64,000 nt of DNA from positions 2,330,015 to 2,394,014 of the forward strand of contig OW028582.1 of assembly GCA_932294295.1 (NCBI GenBank), read 5' to 3'. The DNA comes from Alitta virens. Lineage: Eukaryota > Annelida > Polychaeta > Phyllodocida > Nereididae. Within the stretch, counting starts at the first letter, position 1. The number at the start of each line of letters is the position of its first letter. Under the pieces are notes generated by a model. That model was not told the origin of the DNA. It ran no database searches and saw nothing but the letters and a program-made list of their open reading frames with translations. Below are positions 11,846-23,640 of this stretch, one piece after another. The position numbers and the translations under genes are program-made.

Positions 11846-12335
11846 AGGTAGAATGAATATGGATTTAAGCTTTGAAAAATTGATGGCTGTATCATTGTCA
11901 GTTTTCATCGGACAAAAACCAATCATATATGAAGTCAAATTGCCTACAAGTTAGGACAAGTGCATGAAACAGACGTAAAATATTAATTCATTTCGATGGA
12001 CGTATAATAGGAGCAGACAACAGCATTGTGACTGGTGCCATGACAGTCCTGCCATTTGATGTGTACACACAATAGGTCAAAACACCCGTCAAAGAGTAAA
12101 ATTGACACCAGTAACAATTGTTGTCAGAGCGTTGCACCGGTCGTAAGAGGTCAACTGTGCAATGTCATAATTTGTCAAATAATGAACTTTCCAAAGTCAC
12201 AAGGCCCCCACCCCCTCCCCCCCGTTCTGTCATGCTGTCATGATTGCTAAGTTTTATTTAGTCCCCTCAAATCATATGAAAATAACCCCCCCCCCCCCCA
12301 CATGACAGGTGCTCATTTAGAATATAAAATATGTC
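11846..12335. other. Unique stretch
   Basis: Includes a C-rich patch (12205-12225) and a poly-C tract at about 12288-12299. No gene recognised. Confidence 0.4.
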
Positions 12336-12339
12336 ATAC

Positions 12340-12534
12340 ATAAATATCTATCTATCTATCCATCTATCTATCTGTCCAACTATCTATCTATCTATCTACC
12401 TACCTATCCATCCATCCATCTATCCGACTATCTGTCTATCTATCTATCCATCTACCTATCAACCTATCTATCTATCTATCTATCTGTTTAGCCATCTATT
12501 CATCTATCCATCCATCTGTCTATCCGTCTATCTG

Positions 12535-12570
<36 letters not shown>

Positions 12571-12606
12571 CCTATCTGTCTATCTATCTACCTATCTATC
12601 TATCCT
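12340..12606. repeat. (ATCT/ATCC)n microsatellite
   Basis: Tetranucleotide array of ATCT with ATCC, GTCT and ACCT variants. Confidence 0.95.
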
Positions 12607-13135
12607 AAAAGACTTGCAAGCAGGCCTAGTATTCCCACATAGGCTTCCACAGTTCTACTTTGTAAAAATCCTACAATTAATATCAGTTATGAATTATGAA
12701 GAAACATTTATTGTCTATTATTAATAAACATTTATCGGAGATAACCGATTGTTTTCCTGCAAGAAAGCTTGTGAAGGGGTCAATTTAAAGCATGGCTTGC
12801 CAAAGTGGGTGTTGCAGGGGGGAGGGGGGGGGACCAAACAGCCATCTGCATCTGACAGACAGACCGACACTGCGGGTGACAGACAGGCAATTGTTGGTCA
12901 CGCTATCTTGTGCAGACGGTTGCTGATGCAGGTGAAAGGATGCGGCAGCTACAGGTATCAGGCAGAGGGTGCTGTAAGGATGCTTCACTCAGCTACAGGC
13001 ACCAGGTGCAGTCCGTGGGCCCCAAATGAGAATATCGCAGGTAGAAATGAATTAATAAGAAATAAATGATGGGGAGACGCCATATTGGAACTGAACTGCT
13101 GTGACACCTCGCCATTAAGACCACCCTTGGTGCAA
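12607..13135. other. Unique stretch ending in a shared 22-bp sequence
   Basis: The last part (13112-13133) is identical over 22 bp to 31688-31709, beginning CCATTAAGACCACCC. This suggests a shared dispersed element. No gene is supported. Confidence 0.4.
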
Positions 13136-13139
13136 ATGT

Positions 13140-13167
13140 TACTGGTAGGTAGGTAGGTATATAGCTG

Positions 13168-13199
<32 letters not shown>

Positions 13200-13447
13200 T
13201 TTGGATAGATGGATGGATGGATAGATGGATAGATGGATAGGTAGGTATATAGATAGATAGATGGATAGATGGATATATGGATATATATACAGATATATAG
13301 AGAGATCGATAGATAGATAGATGGATAGATGGATATATATATATAGATATATAGATGGATAAATATACAGATATATAGATAGATAGATGGATATATATAC
13401 AGATATATAGATAGATATATAGATAGATAGATAGATGGATAGATAGG
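13140..13447. repeat. (GATA/GATG)n microsatellite
   Basis: About 300 bp of GATA, GATG and TATA units. It is joined directly to an R1 fragment on its right side. Confidence 0.95.
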
Positions 13448-13560
13448 GTCCACATAATGATGAGATGGCTTGAAGTCCAACACCATGTGACACATTTATC
13501 CTATGGGTGGGGTCATTTACTTGCCTCAGCATAGACACCGAGTACAAGACCAATCTATCC
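13448..13560 (-). repeat. R1 fragment with microsatellite tail
   Basis: Read on the minus strand it has TGTCTATGCTGAGGCAAGTA, the CCCCACCCAT segment, then TCATCATTATGTGGACCC running straight into (CTAT)n. This is one of several places where an R1-type end grades into a tetranucleotide array. Confidence 0.7.
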
Positions 13561-13594
13561 TCGTCACTCCATTCCCGCAGGAAGTTAACATTTC

Positions 13595-13810
13595 ATGTGT
13601 TGCGCATGCGCGTGGGACCCCAGCAGCAACTCGCACGTGACCTTTGGGACCCCAGTTAGTCACTTGTACCCCCAGAAGGAAACCCTCTTCTTTCTTTGAC
13701 CCCCCTTTGGGGCCCCTGTGTGTTATCACGTGACCCCAAAATCGAACGTTTTTCCCACGACGTCATCCTGCAAACAACCTGTCAGCGGTTGACATGGCGA
13801 CCGTGTTGTT
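13595..13810. promoter_or_regulatory. CpG-rich block with NRF1, CACGTGAC and CRE motifs
   Basis: TTGCGCATGCGCG (NRF1 consensus) near 13599, GCACGTGACC near 13632, TCACGTGACC near 13727, ACGACGTCATCC near 13757 and ACATGGCGACC near 13794 occur within about 215 bp. The two CACGTGAC sites resemble USF/TFEB sites. No coding exon can be linked to it. Confidence 0.3.
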
Positions 13811-14565
13811 ATGCAATCAGCTGCCGTAGCAGGACATCTTCAAGTGAGAAAGACTCAAGCATGATATGTCGTGACATAATTTATGGATTGACACAAAAAA
13901 ATCACGTCACAGCGAGTCAGTGGCCTGAGTCAGTGACCTGAGTTACAAATGTTGTTCTCGTATAGACGCCTGGGCACAGTGCTATAACAATAACTGAAGC
14001 AACAGGCTTCTATGTTGAGATCTTTGGGGACAAATCATTTACCTAATAATTATCATAACAAAACCAGTTTTTCCATCAATAATGCTGCAGCTAAACTCCA
14101 TCATAAAACAGCCTCATTATTACGACCATTACATCTTAAATTATCTTATCAATTAATCACCATAAAGCACTATTATTAATTATATAATTACCAATAAATT
14201 CTGTTGTAATTTCGGTAATAACAATTCTGTGGTAGATTCTATAGCACAATACAAAATATAACCACTTCATAAAACTACATTTACTGCATAATTTTATGCT
14301 TTTAATTACACACCATCTTGTGCATAAACGGAGTAATTAAGCATAAATGCGTAAGAAATGAGATGCCTGGTTTTGGCTCTAAACATTTTGGGCTCAGGTG
14401 CTCTCTATTGATTCCATGATAGACAAGTTTCCCTGACATCTACGCAGCAACTGACATGGCTAAGTGGTCCATCTAATGGCACCCCCCTCATCTCACTCAC
14501 CCGCCGACAGAGGGCTCTGCTGGGCAGGAAGTGCTCCTCTACAAGTCACATAATAATGCAGCACT
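13811..14565. other. AT-rich unique stretch
   Basis: Begins with a copy of the dispersed motif TCGTATAGACGCC (13959-13970). Otherwise nothing is recognised. Confidence 0.4.
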
Positions 14566-14569
14566 GCAT

Positions 14570-15005
14570 CTAAGTAGCCCACTGCAAGTAAAATACCCCA
14601 CCCATGGGGTAAGTGTGTAACATGGGTGGACTCCTCTCTCACTTCATCAATCAACCCTCGATAGTGGTATGAACTTGCCTTAGAGGGCTGCACTTTCCAT
14701 ATCTATCCATCTATCTATCTATCTATCTATCTACCTATCCAGTTTAATTGGTGGTCCCTTGTACTCGGGTTGTCTATGCTGAGGAAAGTAAAAGATCCCA
14801 TCCATGGGGTAAATGTGTAACATGGGTGGACTCCTCCTCTCTCTCACTTCATCAATCAACCCTCGATAGCGGCAAGAACTTGCCTTAGAGGGCTGCACTT
14901 TTCATATCTATCTATCTATCTATCTATCTGTCTATCTATCTGTCTATCTATCTATCTGTATATCTGCCTATCTATCTATCTATCTGTCTATCTATCTATC
15001 TATTC
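14570..15005 (+). repeat. R1-related unit plus (TATC)n tail, two tandem copies
   Basis: Two head-to-tail copies, each with CCCATGGGGTAA, a TGTGTAACATGGGTGGACTCC block and AACTTGCCTTAGAGGGCTGC followed by CACTTT, then a (TATC)n tail (14703-14738 and 14908-15003). A third copy of the AACTTGCC end at 15790 also runs into a (TATC)n array. The arrangement suggests the tetranucleotide array is part of, or seeded by, the element. Confidence 0.75.
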
Positions 15006-15178
15006 AACGTCTTATCAAACATTTACCCCGTCAGTGGGACTTACACTTGCCTGCGCATAGACACCAGGAATAGTGAACACCTTTAGAAATATAAATGACA
15101 TCATAGGTACTAGGTTGGGCATTGAACCCAGTACTCTCAAATAAACTGAAGAATGCTTAAACCACTTGACTGCCATAT
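15006..15178 (-). mobile_element. Possible tRNA-derived SINE copy sharing the R1 body
   Basis: On the minus strand, 15176-15107 has tRNA-like A and B boxes (GTCAAGTGGTTTAAGC and GGTTCAATGCC). It is followed by a body with GGTGTCTATGCGCAGGCAAG and GGGGTAAATG, then a (GATA)n tail. The body matches the R1-related segments. It is diverged, so the tRNA of origin (a Leu/Ser-like look) is a guess. Confidence 0.4.
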
Positions 15179-15289
15179 TGTTTCTGACGTTATAGTCGAT
15201 TTGCTGACGTCACAATTGAATTGAGGTCAACCCCCACAAACTGTACATAGGATCACATGTTCTCTAAGCCATCTAGATTGACAATTGAA

Positions 15290-15544
15290 CTGTCTGCTGC
15301 TGCTGCTGCTGCTGCTGTTGCTGAGGCAGGGGGGGGGATGGGATGCGAGCATCTCATGATGACTACCACTCCATCTTGTGCGCTGGGTGATGCTCCTGCA
15401 GTTTCAGCCTGCAGCTTCATCCCGCATGATGCTCTTGCTGCTGCTGCTGCTGCTGTTGCTGCTGTGACAGACATTCTGTCAGTTGTGCCTGTCAGATGAT
15501 GCTGTCTGCTGTTCGTCAACTCAACTCATCCTCATTCTGCTGCT

Positions 15545-15580
<36 letters not shown>

Positions 15581-15600
15581 AGCAGCCGCATCTTTGATAC
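15290..15600. repeat. Inverted CTG and CAG triplet tracts
   Basis: (CTG)n at about 15294-15318 and 15437-15462 face (CAG)n at about 15543-15582. The two orientations could fold on each other. Translations give poly-Ala or poly-Ser and are not taken as genes. Confidence 0.85.
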
Positions 15601-15785
15601 AATAGCAGCATCCTCTGCAACTCTAATTTGCGCATCCTCCACTCAAAACTGCATTATTTACAATTCTCCCAGGGTCTTGTGAAACTAAATTGTAAACATT
15701 TTAAACAACCAAAGCAACAGGTGAAAACACATTATTCTATATTAAATGATGCCAATTAAATTGTAATTGAAAAGCATAGAGAGTA
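15601..15785. other. Short unique AT-rich gap
   Basis: Nothing recognised between the triplet tracts and the next microsatellite. Confidence 0.4.
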
Positions 15786-15814
15786 GGAAGAACTTGCCTC
15801 AGAGGACTGCACTT

Positions 15815-15845
<31 letters not shown>

Positions 15846-16091
15846 GTCTATCTGTGTATCTATCTGTCTGGCTGTCTGTCTATCTGTCTATCAGTCTATG
15901 AGTCTATCTGTCTGTCTATCTGTCAATCTATTCATCTATCTATCTGTCTATCTATCCATCTATCTGTCTGGCTGTCTATCTGTCTATCTATCTTACTACC
16001 TGTCTATCTATCTATCTATCTACCTGTCTATCCATCTATCTGTCTGGCTGTCTATCTGTCTATCCATCTTTCCATCTATCCATTTATCAAT
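15786..16091. repeat. R1-type end plus (TATC/TGTC)n microsatellite
   Basis: AACTTGCCTCAGAGGACTGC precedes about 275 bp of TATC, TGTC and GGCT units. Confidence 0.9.
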
Positions 16092-16115
16092 CTACTACTA
16101 CTACTACCACTACTT

Positions 16116-16147
<32 letters not shown>

Positions 16148-16390
16148 GCTACTACTACTAATACTACTACTACTACTACCACTACTACTACTACCACTAC
16201 TACTACTACTACTACTACCACTACTTCTACTACTACTACTATTACTATTACTACTAATACTAATACTACTACTACTACTACCACTACTCCTACTACTCCT
16301 ACTACTACTAATACTACTACCATTACTACTACTACTGCTACTACTCCTACTACTCCTACTACTCCTACTACTACTAATACTAATACTAAA
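16092..16390. repeat. (CTA)n trinucleotide array
   Basis: About 300 bp of CTA with CCA, TTA and CTC interruptions, directly continuing the tetranucleotide array. Confidence 0.95.
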
Positions 16391-16982
16391 GTACTAATAC
16401 TGCTAATTCTGGCTTGTCACTTTAGTATCATGACTCATTCATTAACTTATTCACTCATTCATCATGGCTGTCAACATGCTTACATTTGGTAATCATTCAA
16501 ACAGTGCTATAACTCCACAACAGGATAGGCACAATGCTATTTCATATTTCGAGGGAGTAGCCCCCTTTCAGAAATTAGAGGGTGGTGCCCCCCTAGTGGC
16601 TTGTGGCTGCAGTGAGCCAATAAAAACAACGTTTTTGATTGATGCATGTCAATCATGAATAACATTATCTGGAGGGAAACTTGTCAAAAACAGCCACATA
16701 AAATAGAAACAGAAAAAAAAGATGGCTGGTTCATAAATCTCTGGTGTACATTTGAAAAATATCTGGAACGTAGAACAGTCGGCCTACAAAATGTTACAAG
16801 CGGGGCTCACCAGAAAAAAAAGATTTACGACATATGTTTACGACATTCTTAACAATTCTTACGGCAGTCTCCGATTGGTTGGTTTCATAAATCTCACAAT
16901 GCGATACACCTGTTCTCAAGGTTCTAATTTCAACATTTTGACCCACTTTGAGTCTTTTTGAGCCACACTGGTCCATTTTGAG
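16391..16982. other. Unique stretch
   Basis: Short frames of 60-70 codons occur, but none resembles a known family and no splice context stands out. Confidence 0.4.
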
Positions 16983-17790
16983 CCAGGTTGTCATTGGTGG
17001 GTGGGTGGGTGGATGGATTAGGGCGTTACGTCCTGTATTTCTGCACCTGATGGGCTAATTAGGACAGGCAGGGATCACATTAACGAGATGATGAGTGAAA
17101 CAGCCATCCAACTTAGGCTCGACCGGGAATTAAACCCGGGACCCAGTGGTTGGACGCCCAGCGCTTCCACTGAACTAGGCCTCTGCTCCTCACAATGTTG
17201 GGTGGGTGGATGAGGGCTTTACGTCCTGTATTTCTGCACCTGATGGGCTAATTAGGACAGGCAGAGACCATGGCAATGAGACGAAGGATGAAACAGCCAT
17301 CCGACTTAGGCTCGACCGGGAATTGAACCCGGGACCAAGAGGTTGGAAACCCAGTGCGCTACCACTGAGCTAAGCCTCTGCGCCTCACAGTGGTGGGTGG
17401 GTGGATTAGGGCTTTACGTACTGTATTTTTGCACCTGATGGGCTAATAAGGACAGGCAGGGATCACATTAACGAGATGATGAGTGAAACAGCCATCCAAC
17501 TTAGGCTCGACCGGGGATTGAACCCGGGACCCAGTGGTTGGAAACCCAGTGCGCTTCCACTGAACTAGGCCTCTGCTCCTCACATTGGTGGGTGGGTGAT
17601 TAGGGCTTTACGTCCTGTATTTCTGCACCTGTTGGGCTAATAAGGACAGGCAGGGACCACCATGGCAATGAGATGAAGGATGAAACAGCCATCCAACTTA
17701 GGCTGAACCGAGAATCGAACCGGGGCCCCAGTGGTTGGTCGCCCAGCACTACCGCTGAGCTAGGCCCCCAATCCACACCAGAGTGTCATT
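16983..17790 (-). mobile_element. Tetrameric tRNA-derived SINE with target-site duplication
   Basis: Four head-to-tail units of about 195 bp (about 16996-17193, 17198-17388, 17391-17584, 17587-17777). Read on the minus strand each has a tRNA-like head with A box (TAGCTCAGTGGTAG type) and B box (GGTTCGATTCC type), and a body with AAGTTGGATGGCTG, GCCATGG, CTAATTAGCCCATCAGGTGC and ATACAGGACGTAAAGCC, ending in CCACCCACCC. Units are joined by TGTGAGGAGCAGAGGC. The array is flanked by CCAGGTTGTCATT (16983-16995) and CCAGAGTGTCATT (17778-17790), 11 of 13 identical, consistent with one insertion of the whole tetramer. TTCCAA in the anticodon position suggests a tRNA-Gly(TCC)-like origin (inference). 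Confidence 0.85.
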
Positions 17791-19325
17791 AGCGGAGAAT
17801 ATTAACACACAATCCCAAGCTAGGCAATTAATTATGACCATGGCAACGTTTTGAAGTAATATATGAGCTTTCCTTCTATTGTGTTTCCTATATCTCCGCT
17901 CCAATCTAACTCGAATTTATTGCTTCGAATATTGTTCGAGTGCCTGGCAAAAAATCCATAGTTCATAAATTAGAAAAAATCTTAGCATAATGGTACCATT
18001 GAGGTCTTGTATTCTTTTTCAATTCCATTCCAACTTATCAGTTTGATATTTTTTACTTAATTTATGAGCGAATTCTAAGCCGAAGTTCGGATAAAGCATA
18101 AAATTCATGGTGCATCGTTCTTGAATTATAACCTTTGCGAAAGACATCTTTTGAAGAACATTTTTTTATCAGTTATTGCACAAATATATCATATCGCGGT
18201 AAGATATATAATTATTATTGACAGTCAAATATGACATATTTGTCGCGAAAATCAAAACATTAAAATTCAACAGAAAATTTTGCAAAACACGAGTACTCGG
18301 TACAATTTAAAATAAAATAAATATAAATTCATTTCAAAAAAGATAAAAATTAATATAAATTTAGTAACGGTTCCAGCCGCCACCAAAAGTTATATAAATA
18401 GATAGTTAACATAATATCAGGAATTATATGTACTATATAATACACATTACATACACATTTATACATGGAAGTAGATGTAGGTAGATATAGGTAAACCTGG
18501 TGCTAGGCAATATATAACAGCTACTACAAGACCATGATTTATTTTATATATTATTATTTAATTTTAATTTTTCAGTATTATGATATTCAGTATTATGAGA
18601 TACGTTTACTGTGATGCTATAGTATAGAAAATGAAATATATAATATTTGGATCAGTAGTTCTTGAAGTAGTATTTAGTTAGTATATTCAACAGTTCAATA
18701 TATGTAATTTTTATGTCTGTATTAACAATGTATTGTGCATTCTATGTACCTTGTTTATGACGAATGGGTCAAAACTGACTCCGTATGGTCAAATAAAATT
18801 TATCCATCTATCTATATTATTATATAAGCACACACAATGTAATTATCCCATCAATAGCGAAATGCTAGGAAACAGCTTTCAAAGTTAGTACAAAGTTGTG
18901 TGCAACAAAATGAACAGCTAATACAAAACAATACAATATAAAAATAAATTGCATACTCAGGGAGATGATGGATGTTTGGAGATATTATTTGCAGATGATA
19001 GCAAATAGAGATGGGGGCTGACAATTGACATTAAATGTCTGCCAAGAGTGCATATGTGTGTGACGAGTACATATTGTCAAAAAGCTCATTGATCAAAAAT
19101 GATCAAAAATGATCCAAAATGTCATATGGGAATTTATGATGATTTATGAAGCCTTGTTTGATCTGTCACTAAATGAAGACGGATCACGCTCAATTATGAC
19201 ACACATCCGTCTCCCCCCCCCCCCCCACTCAACCCCCCCCCCCCCCCTCACTCCTATCCTTGCCTGCTGATTTGCTTGTTTTTGGCTAGCTAGCTAAGCT
19301 TGTTTACTGTATTAGTTTGTTTTAG
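17791..19325. other. AT-rich unique stretch
   Basis: No exon or element recognised. A C-rich low-complexity patch lies at 19213-19247. A half X-box (GACCATGGCAAC) lies at 17836-17847. Confidence 0.45.
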
Positions 19326-19329
19326 GTTT

Positions 19330-19880
19330 GCTAATTGATTATTTAATTGGTTGTCCATGGTCAAATATAGATATTAGAGCCTTTGCTTGCTTTATTTGCT
19401 TGCTTTTGGTACTTGCTTGCTTGATAATTTGTTTGTTTTTGGTTAATTAAAAGTTGGTTTGCATGTTTGTTTACTTGCTCGTTTGATTATTTAATTGGTT
19501 GTCCATGGTCAAATATAGATATTAGAGCATTTGCTTGCTTTATTGGCTTGCTTTTGGTACTTGCTTGCTTGATAATTTGTTAGTTTTTGGTTAATTAAAA
19601 GTTGGTTTGCATGTTTGTTTACTTGCTCGTTTGATTATTTAATTGGTTGTCCATGGTCAAATATAGATATTAGAGCATTCGCTTGCTTTATTGGCTTGCT
19701 TTGGTACTTGCTTGCTTGATTATTTGCTTGCTTTAGGTTTGCTAATAGTTGATTTACTTGTTTGTTTACTTGCTCGTTTGATTATTTAATTGGTTGTCCA
19801 TGGTCAAATATAGTAATTAGAGCCTTTGCTTGTTTGCTTGTTTTTGGTACTTGCTTGCTTGATTATTTGTTTGTTTTTGG
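19330..19880. repeat. 148-bp tandem repeat, four copies
   Basis: GATTATTTAATTGGTTGTCC starts at 19337, 19485, 19633 and 19780 (periods 148, 148, 147). Each unit also carries GTCAAATATAG and a TTGCTTGC-rich half. Confidence 0.92.
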
Positions 19881-20426
19881 TAACTTGGTTATGAGGAGAG
19901 GAGAGGAGAGGCCATTCATAATCTCTCGCAATTTGTTATCATTTAAACATAATTAATTGGCCCTTTCAACAGGTGCTATGATAAGGCTAGTTTATGTTTC
20001 CTAATCACAAGTAATCAGCCCATTATTTTACCAGTCAAAGAGCCACTGAGAAATCAAAACAGTGATTGTCTATTGTGGGCCCATAGCAACGGTCTTTGTC
20101 CCTTGACAACGCCTTGTTTTACGATTAATGTAGCCAGCCTGTTTGGTTGCTGCCGGACGGCATTCTGCTGGTCCTATGATGATGGAAATGTTTCGACTGG
20201 TGCCTTGACACCGTGCCTCAGTGCTGGCGTGACGGCCCATCATCATTGTAGTGTTAGTTTACCAGTCAAAGCTCTACCTGTGGCGGGTCATTAAGAAGAT
20301 AAATAGGCCAATAGTCACTAATTATCCTGGCTATGGGGGACTGTGGTGGATGCCTGGGGGGGTCAGCAGCTCTATATTTACCCAGTATTTGTAACGAAAT
20401 GTACATTAAATAGTCCTGTACATTAA
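19881..20426. other. Unique stretch
   Basis: Nothing recognised. The 73-codon frame at 20073-20294 shows no family features. Confidence 0.4.
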
Positions 20427-20640
20427 ACAGCCCTGAATTCAGCAAGACATAAGTCCTTCCTCAGCTCTTATTACTCATTTTGCTTTTCAGATATAGAAGA
20501 TAATCACTGACTTATTCCATAAATATAACTTTCTCAGAAAGATAACAAAAATCAATTAGATGATAAGATGTCAAATATACATTAAAATGAACTAAATACT
20601 GCTGCTAGGATGCACTTTGCTTCAGCCAATCACAGCCACA
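20427..20640 (-). repeat. Dispersed block B, copy 2
   Basis: Starts ACAGCCCTGAATTCAGCA like the 52-53 kb copies, but with unrelated sequence to its left, which helps fix this boundary. It ends near AGCCAATCACAGCCACA. Confidence 0.8.
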
Positions 20641-20744
20641 TATTGTTTATTTATAATCAAAATTTGAATATAATATATTGCAAAGTCCATTGAATTTATC
20701 ACTTAATGTTTAGGTCAGACAATAGAACAAACTTAATCAGCCAA

Positions 20745-21645
20745 TTAGAGTGCAGGCAACTAGGTCACGCAAGCACGTGACTACTCATTAAGAATGTTTT
20801 TAAAAGTCGAACTGTACAGAATAAATTTCATCCCTATCAAAATTGGAACTTTTTTATGAACCCCCCCCCCCTCCACTCATGGGGTAAATCCATGGTGTGG
20901 ACTCCAATCCTTACCATCTCATCATCGCAACTAGGTCACGTGACCAGGGTACCCCCATAATGATTTTGTTGTTGCTGACAATTGGGGGGACCATTTTCAG
21001 TGAATGATCAGCCCAATGATTTCTATCATAGATCATACTTTTCGCATCCATACAACATAATTATCCTCCCAGCATCCCGGGGGCTGCAGCACGTAAACTC
21101 ACCCACACCGCATCATCCATCTCGCAAACTGTCAACTTTTGAAAATGTGCAGTCGAGAGAGATGAAATTTTCAATATTTCACGACCTATTTTATGCCACT
21201 GCCGAAATGCCATTTGCTGTAATAAGCCTCACAGTGCCTCCTTGAAAACGAGGCTCAACAACAATTAGATGACGTCACAGAATGCAGGCACGTGACCCTA
21301 ATTCTTAAGAATTCTTAAGAATGTTTTTAGAAGTCAATTTCAAAACGAAATGTACAGTATAAATTTCATCCCTACCAAAATTAAGACCCTAAATTTAGAA
21401 TCGAAACCATTTGGAATTCTTCATGAAGCCCCCCCTCCTCCCCCTCATGGGGTAAATCTATTTACAGCATGGTGTGGACTCCAATCCTTACCATCTCATC
21501 ATTACGTCTGCCTGTTATGGTCATATAAGCTGACTAAGCTTCAGACCCATTGAGACATTGACACTATATTCCATGGACCATTAATTTGTAAATAGCACTG
21601 GCTAGTCTAGTAAATGTACCATGGTGTGGACTCCAATCCTTATCT
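20745..21645. repeat. Duplicated segment ending in R1 (minus orientation)
   Basis: Two diverged copies about 520 bp apart share GCACGTGAC, AAGAATGTTTTTA, AAATTTCATCCCTA, a C-rich tract and CTCATGGGGTAAATC, then GTGTGGACTCCAATCCTTAC. The right copy continues into a full R1 unit to about 21640. Confidence 0.8.
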
Positions 21646-22720
21646 CATCATAACATCTGCCTCTGTCATATAAGCTGGCTAAACTTCAGCCAAATATGTT
21701 ACACATTAAAATTGTAGTTCTGAAATCAGTGTGGAATCTAATCCTTATCATCTCATCATAACATCTGCCTCTGTCATATAAGCTGGCTAAACTTCACCCA
21801 GAAGTTATACATTATTATTGTAATTCTGTCATTGTTCAATTCGACCAACTACCTCACTACCCAGTAATGTGATATTCTGAAATGAGGTTTATTACTCATA
21901 GTCTATGACCTCAAAAAGAATATTCAAGGTCACAACTAAAAATAACCTCATGAAGAACTTGGTTAGCTGTCAGAACATGTCGTTAAATTGATTTATAGTG
22001 CATTGAAGTGGGAATATATTTTTGCCCCATTGACCAGCTAACTTCTTAATGTTATATTAATAATTCCACAAATCAGAGGTCATTGGGGTCAAAGGGCAAT
22101 ATTATTGTCTTCTGAAATTTGACCATTTTGACACAAAAAGAAATGTCTGTCACACACGTAGGACATAAAACAGAAAGGGGGATTTATAAATCAAGAATTA
22201 TCTTTGATTGATGCGTGTAATTTCATATCATACATGTGTCTCCATATATATAGGGGTCGAGTGGAAAAATGTGACAAACATATCTCAAATACACTTTGAT
22301 GAAAAATGATAATTGATATGCTAAACTTAATTAATTGATTTTAAAGTACACCTATTATCTAGCACACAGGTCAAACATGGCGTCCTACAAATAGGACTAT
22401 AAATAAGTGCACTCCACCATATTTTTTTATCGTCATGATTGACGTCTTCACAGACATGACGTTCCCCAGGAACTATTTCGTCCTTGAGTTTTGGCGGAAT
22501 CACACAAGCACACAAGAGCTGTGATTGGGTCGCCTCCTAATTAGACCAAATGAATACACAGCTGCTGTGTCAAGGCTCCCAAATTAAAATAGGACTTAAA
22601 GGTAATGGTTTTTTGTAATTAAACGTTTGATTGGTTTTGTATAGAAAGGAAAAAAAGGGGGGGGGGGAAGGAAAGAACTGGCTGTCATGAAATTAATTAT
22701 ACTGATAATTGTAGATAACA
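21646..22720. other. Unique stretch with two short R1 scraps
   Basis: CTTATCATCTCATCATAAC-type fragments recur near 21650 and 21750. The rest is unassigned AT-rich sequence with a G10 tract at about 22659. Confidence 0.45.
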
Positions 22721-22786
22721 TCTATCTATTTATCTGTCTATTTATCTAGCTGTCATGTGATTTTAGTACTAGATAGTAGTACTAGA

Positions 22787-22828
<42 letters not shown>

Positions 22829-22859
22829 CAGTAGTAGTAGTAGCAGTAGTAGTAGTAGC

Positions 22860-22891
<32 letters not shown>

Positions 22892-23340
22892 CAGTAGTAG
22901 TAGTAGCAGTAGTAGTAGCAGCAGTAGTAGTAGTAGAAGTAGGAGTAGTAGCAGTAGTAGTAGTAGTAGTATTAGTAGTAGTAGTAGTAGTAGTAGTAGT
23001 AGCAGTAGTAGTAGTAGCAGTAGTAGTAGTAGCAGTAGTAGTAGTAGCAGTAGTAGTAGTAGAAGTAGGAGTAGTAGCAGTAGTAGTAGTAGTAGTAGTA
23101 GTAATAGTAATAGTAGTAGTAGTAGTAGTAATAGTAGTAGTAGTAGTAATAGTAGTAGTAGTAGTAATAGAAGTAGAAGTAGCAGTAGTAGTAGTAGTAG
23201 TAATAGCAGCAGCAGTAGTAGCAGTAGTAGTAGTAGCAGTAGTAGTAGCAGTAGCAGTAGTAGTAGTGTTAGATAGATAGATAGATAGATAGATAAATAG
23301 ATAGAGAAACAGACAAATAGATAGATAGATAGATAGATAT
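22721..23340. repeat. (TAG)n array flanked by tetranucleotide runs
   Basis: About 490 bp of TAG with AGC, AAG and AAT interruptions (22778-23268), bounded by (TCTA)n-like sequence on the left and (GATA)n on the right. Minus-strand frames are poly-Leu or poly-Thr, an artefact. Confidence 0.95.
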
Positions 23341-23640
23341 TTTGAGCCACTACAATGATTGACATTCCGTTTCCTTGAGCCTTCACACAACTCTGTATTT
23401 GATTGGCATAGACTGGCAAGGTACATAAAGAGCAAAGATTGCACTGGTCAGTCCACTGGTCAGCTCCAGTGGACAGGGGTCAAGGCTGCCAGGCTGTCAT
23501 TTTCATGTGGACAGTTGAGTGATGGTCAAGTGACATTCAGTGCACTGACCAGCTCAACTGAAATTACCACTATTAAAGACTGTGTTTTATTGCATTGTAC
23601 TGTGTGTATTTATAATAGTGTGGTGTATTTTTATGCTGCT
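23341..23640. other. Unique stretch with GTCAGTCCACTGGTCAG-type short repeats
   Basis: Short words CAGTCCACTGGTCAGC and CAGTGGACAG recur imperfectly here and again near 24070-24200. No gene assigned. Confidence 0.4.

Noticed and set aside
12985..13553. Long Tyr/Ile/Ser-rich frames on the minus strand
   Set aside because: Translations of (GATA)n. The same pattern appears in every tetranucleotide array of the window.
22769..23444. Frames of 216-220 codons (poly-Leu / poly-Thr) on the minus strand
   Set aside because: They are translations of a (TAG)n array and have no non-repetitive domain.
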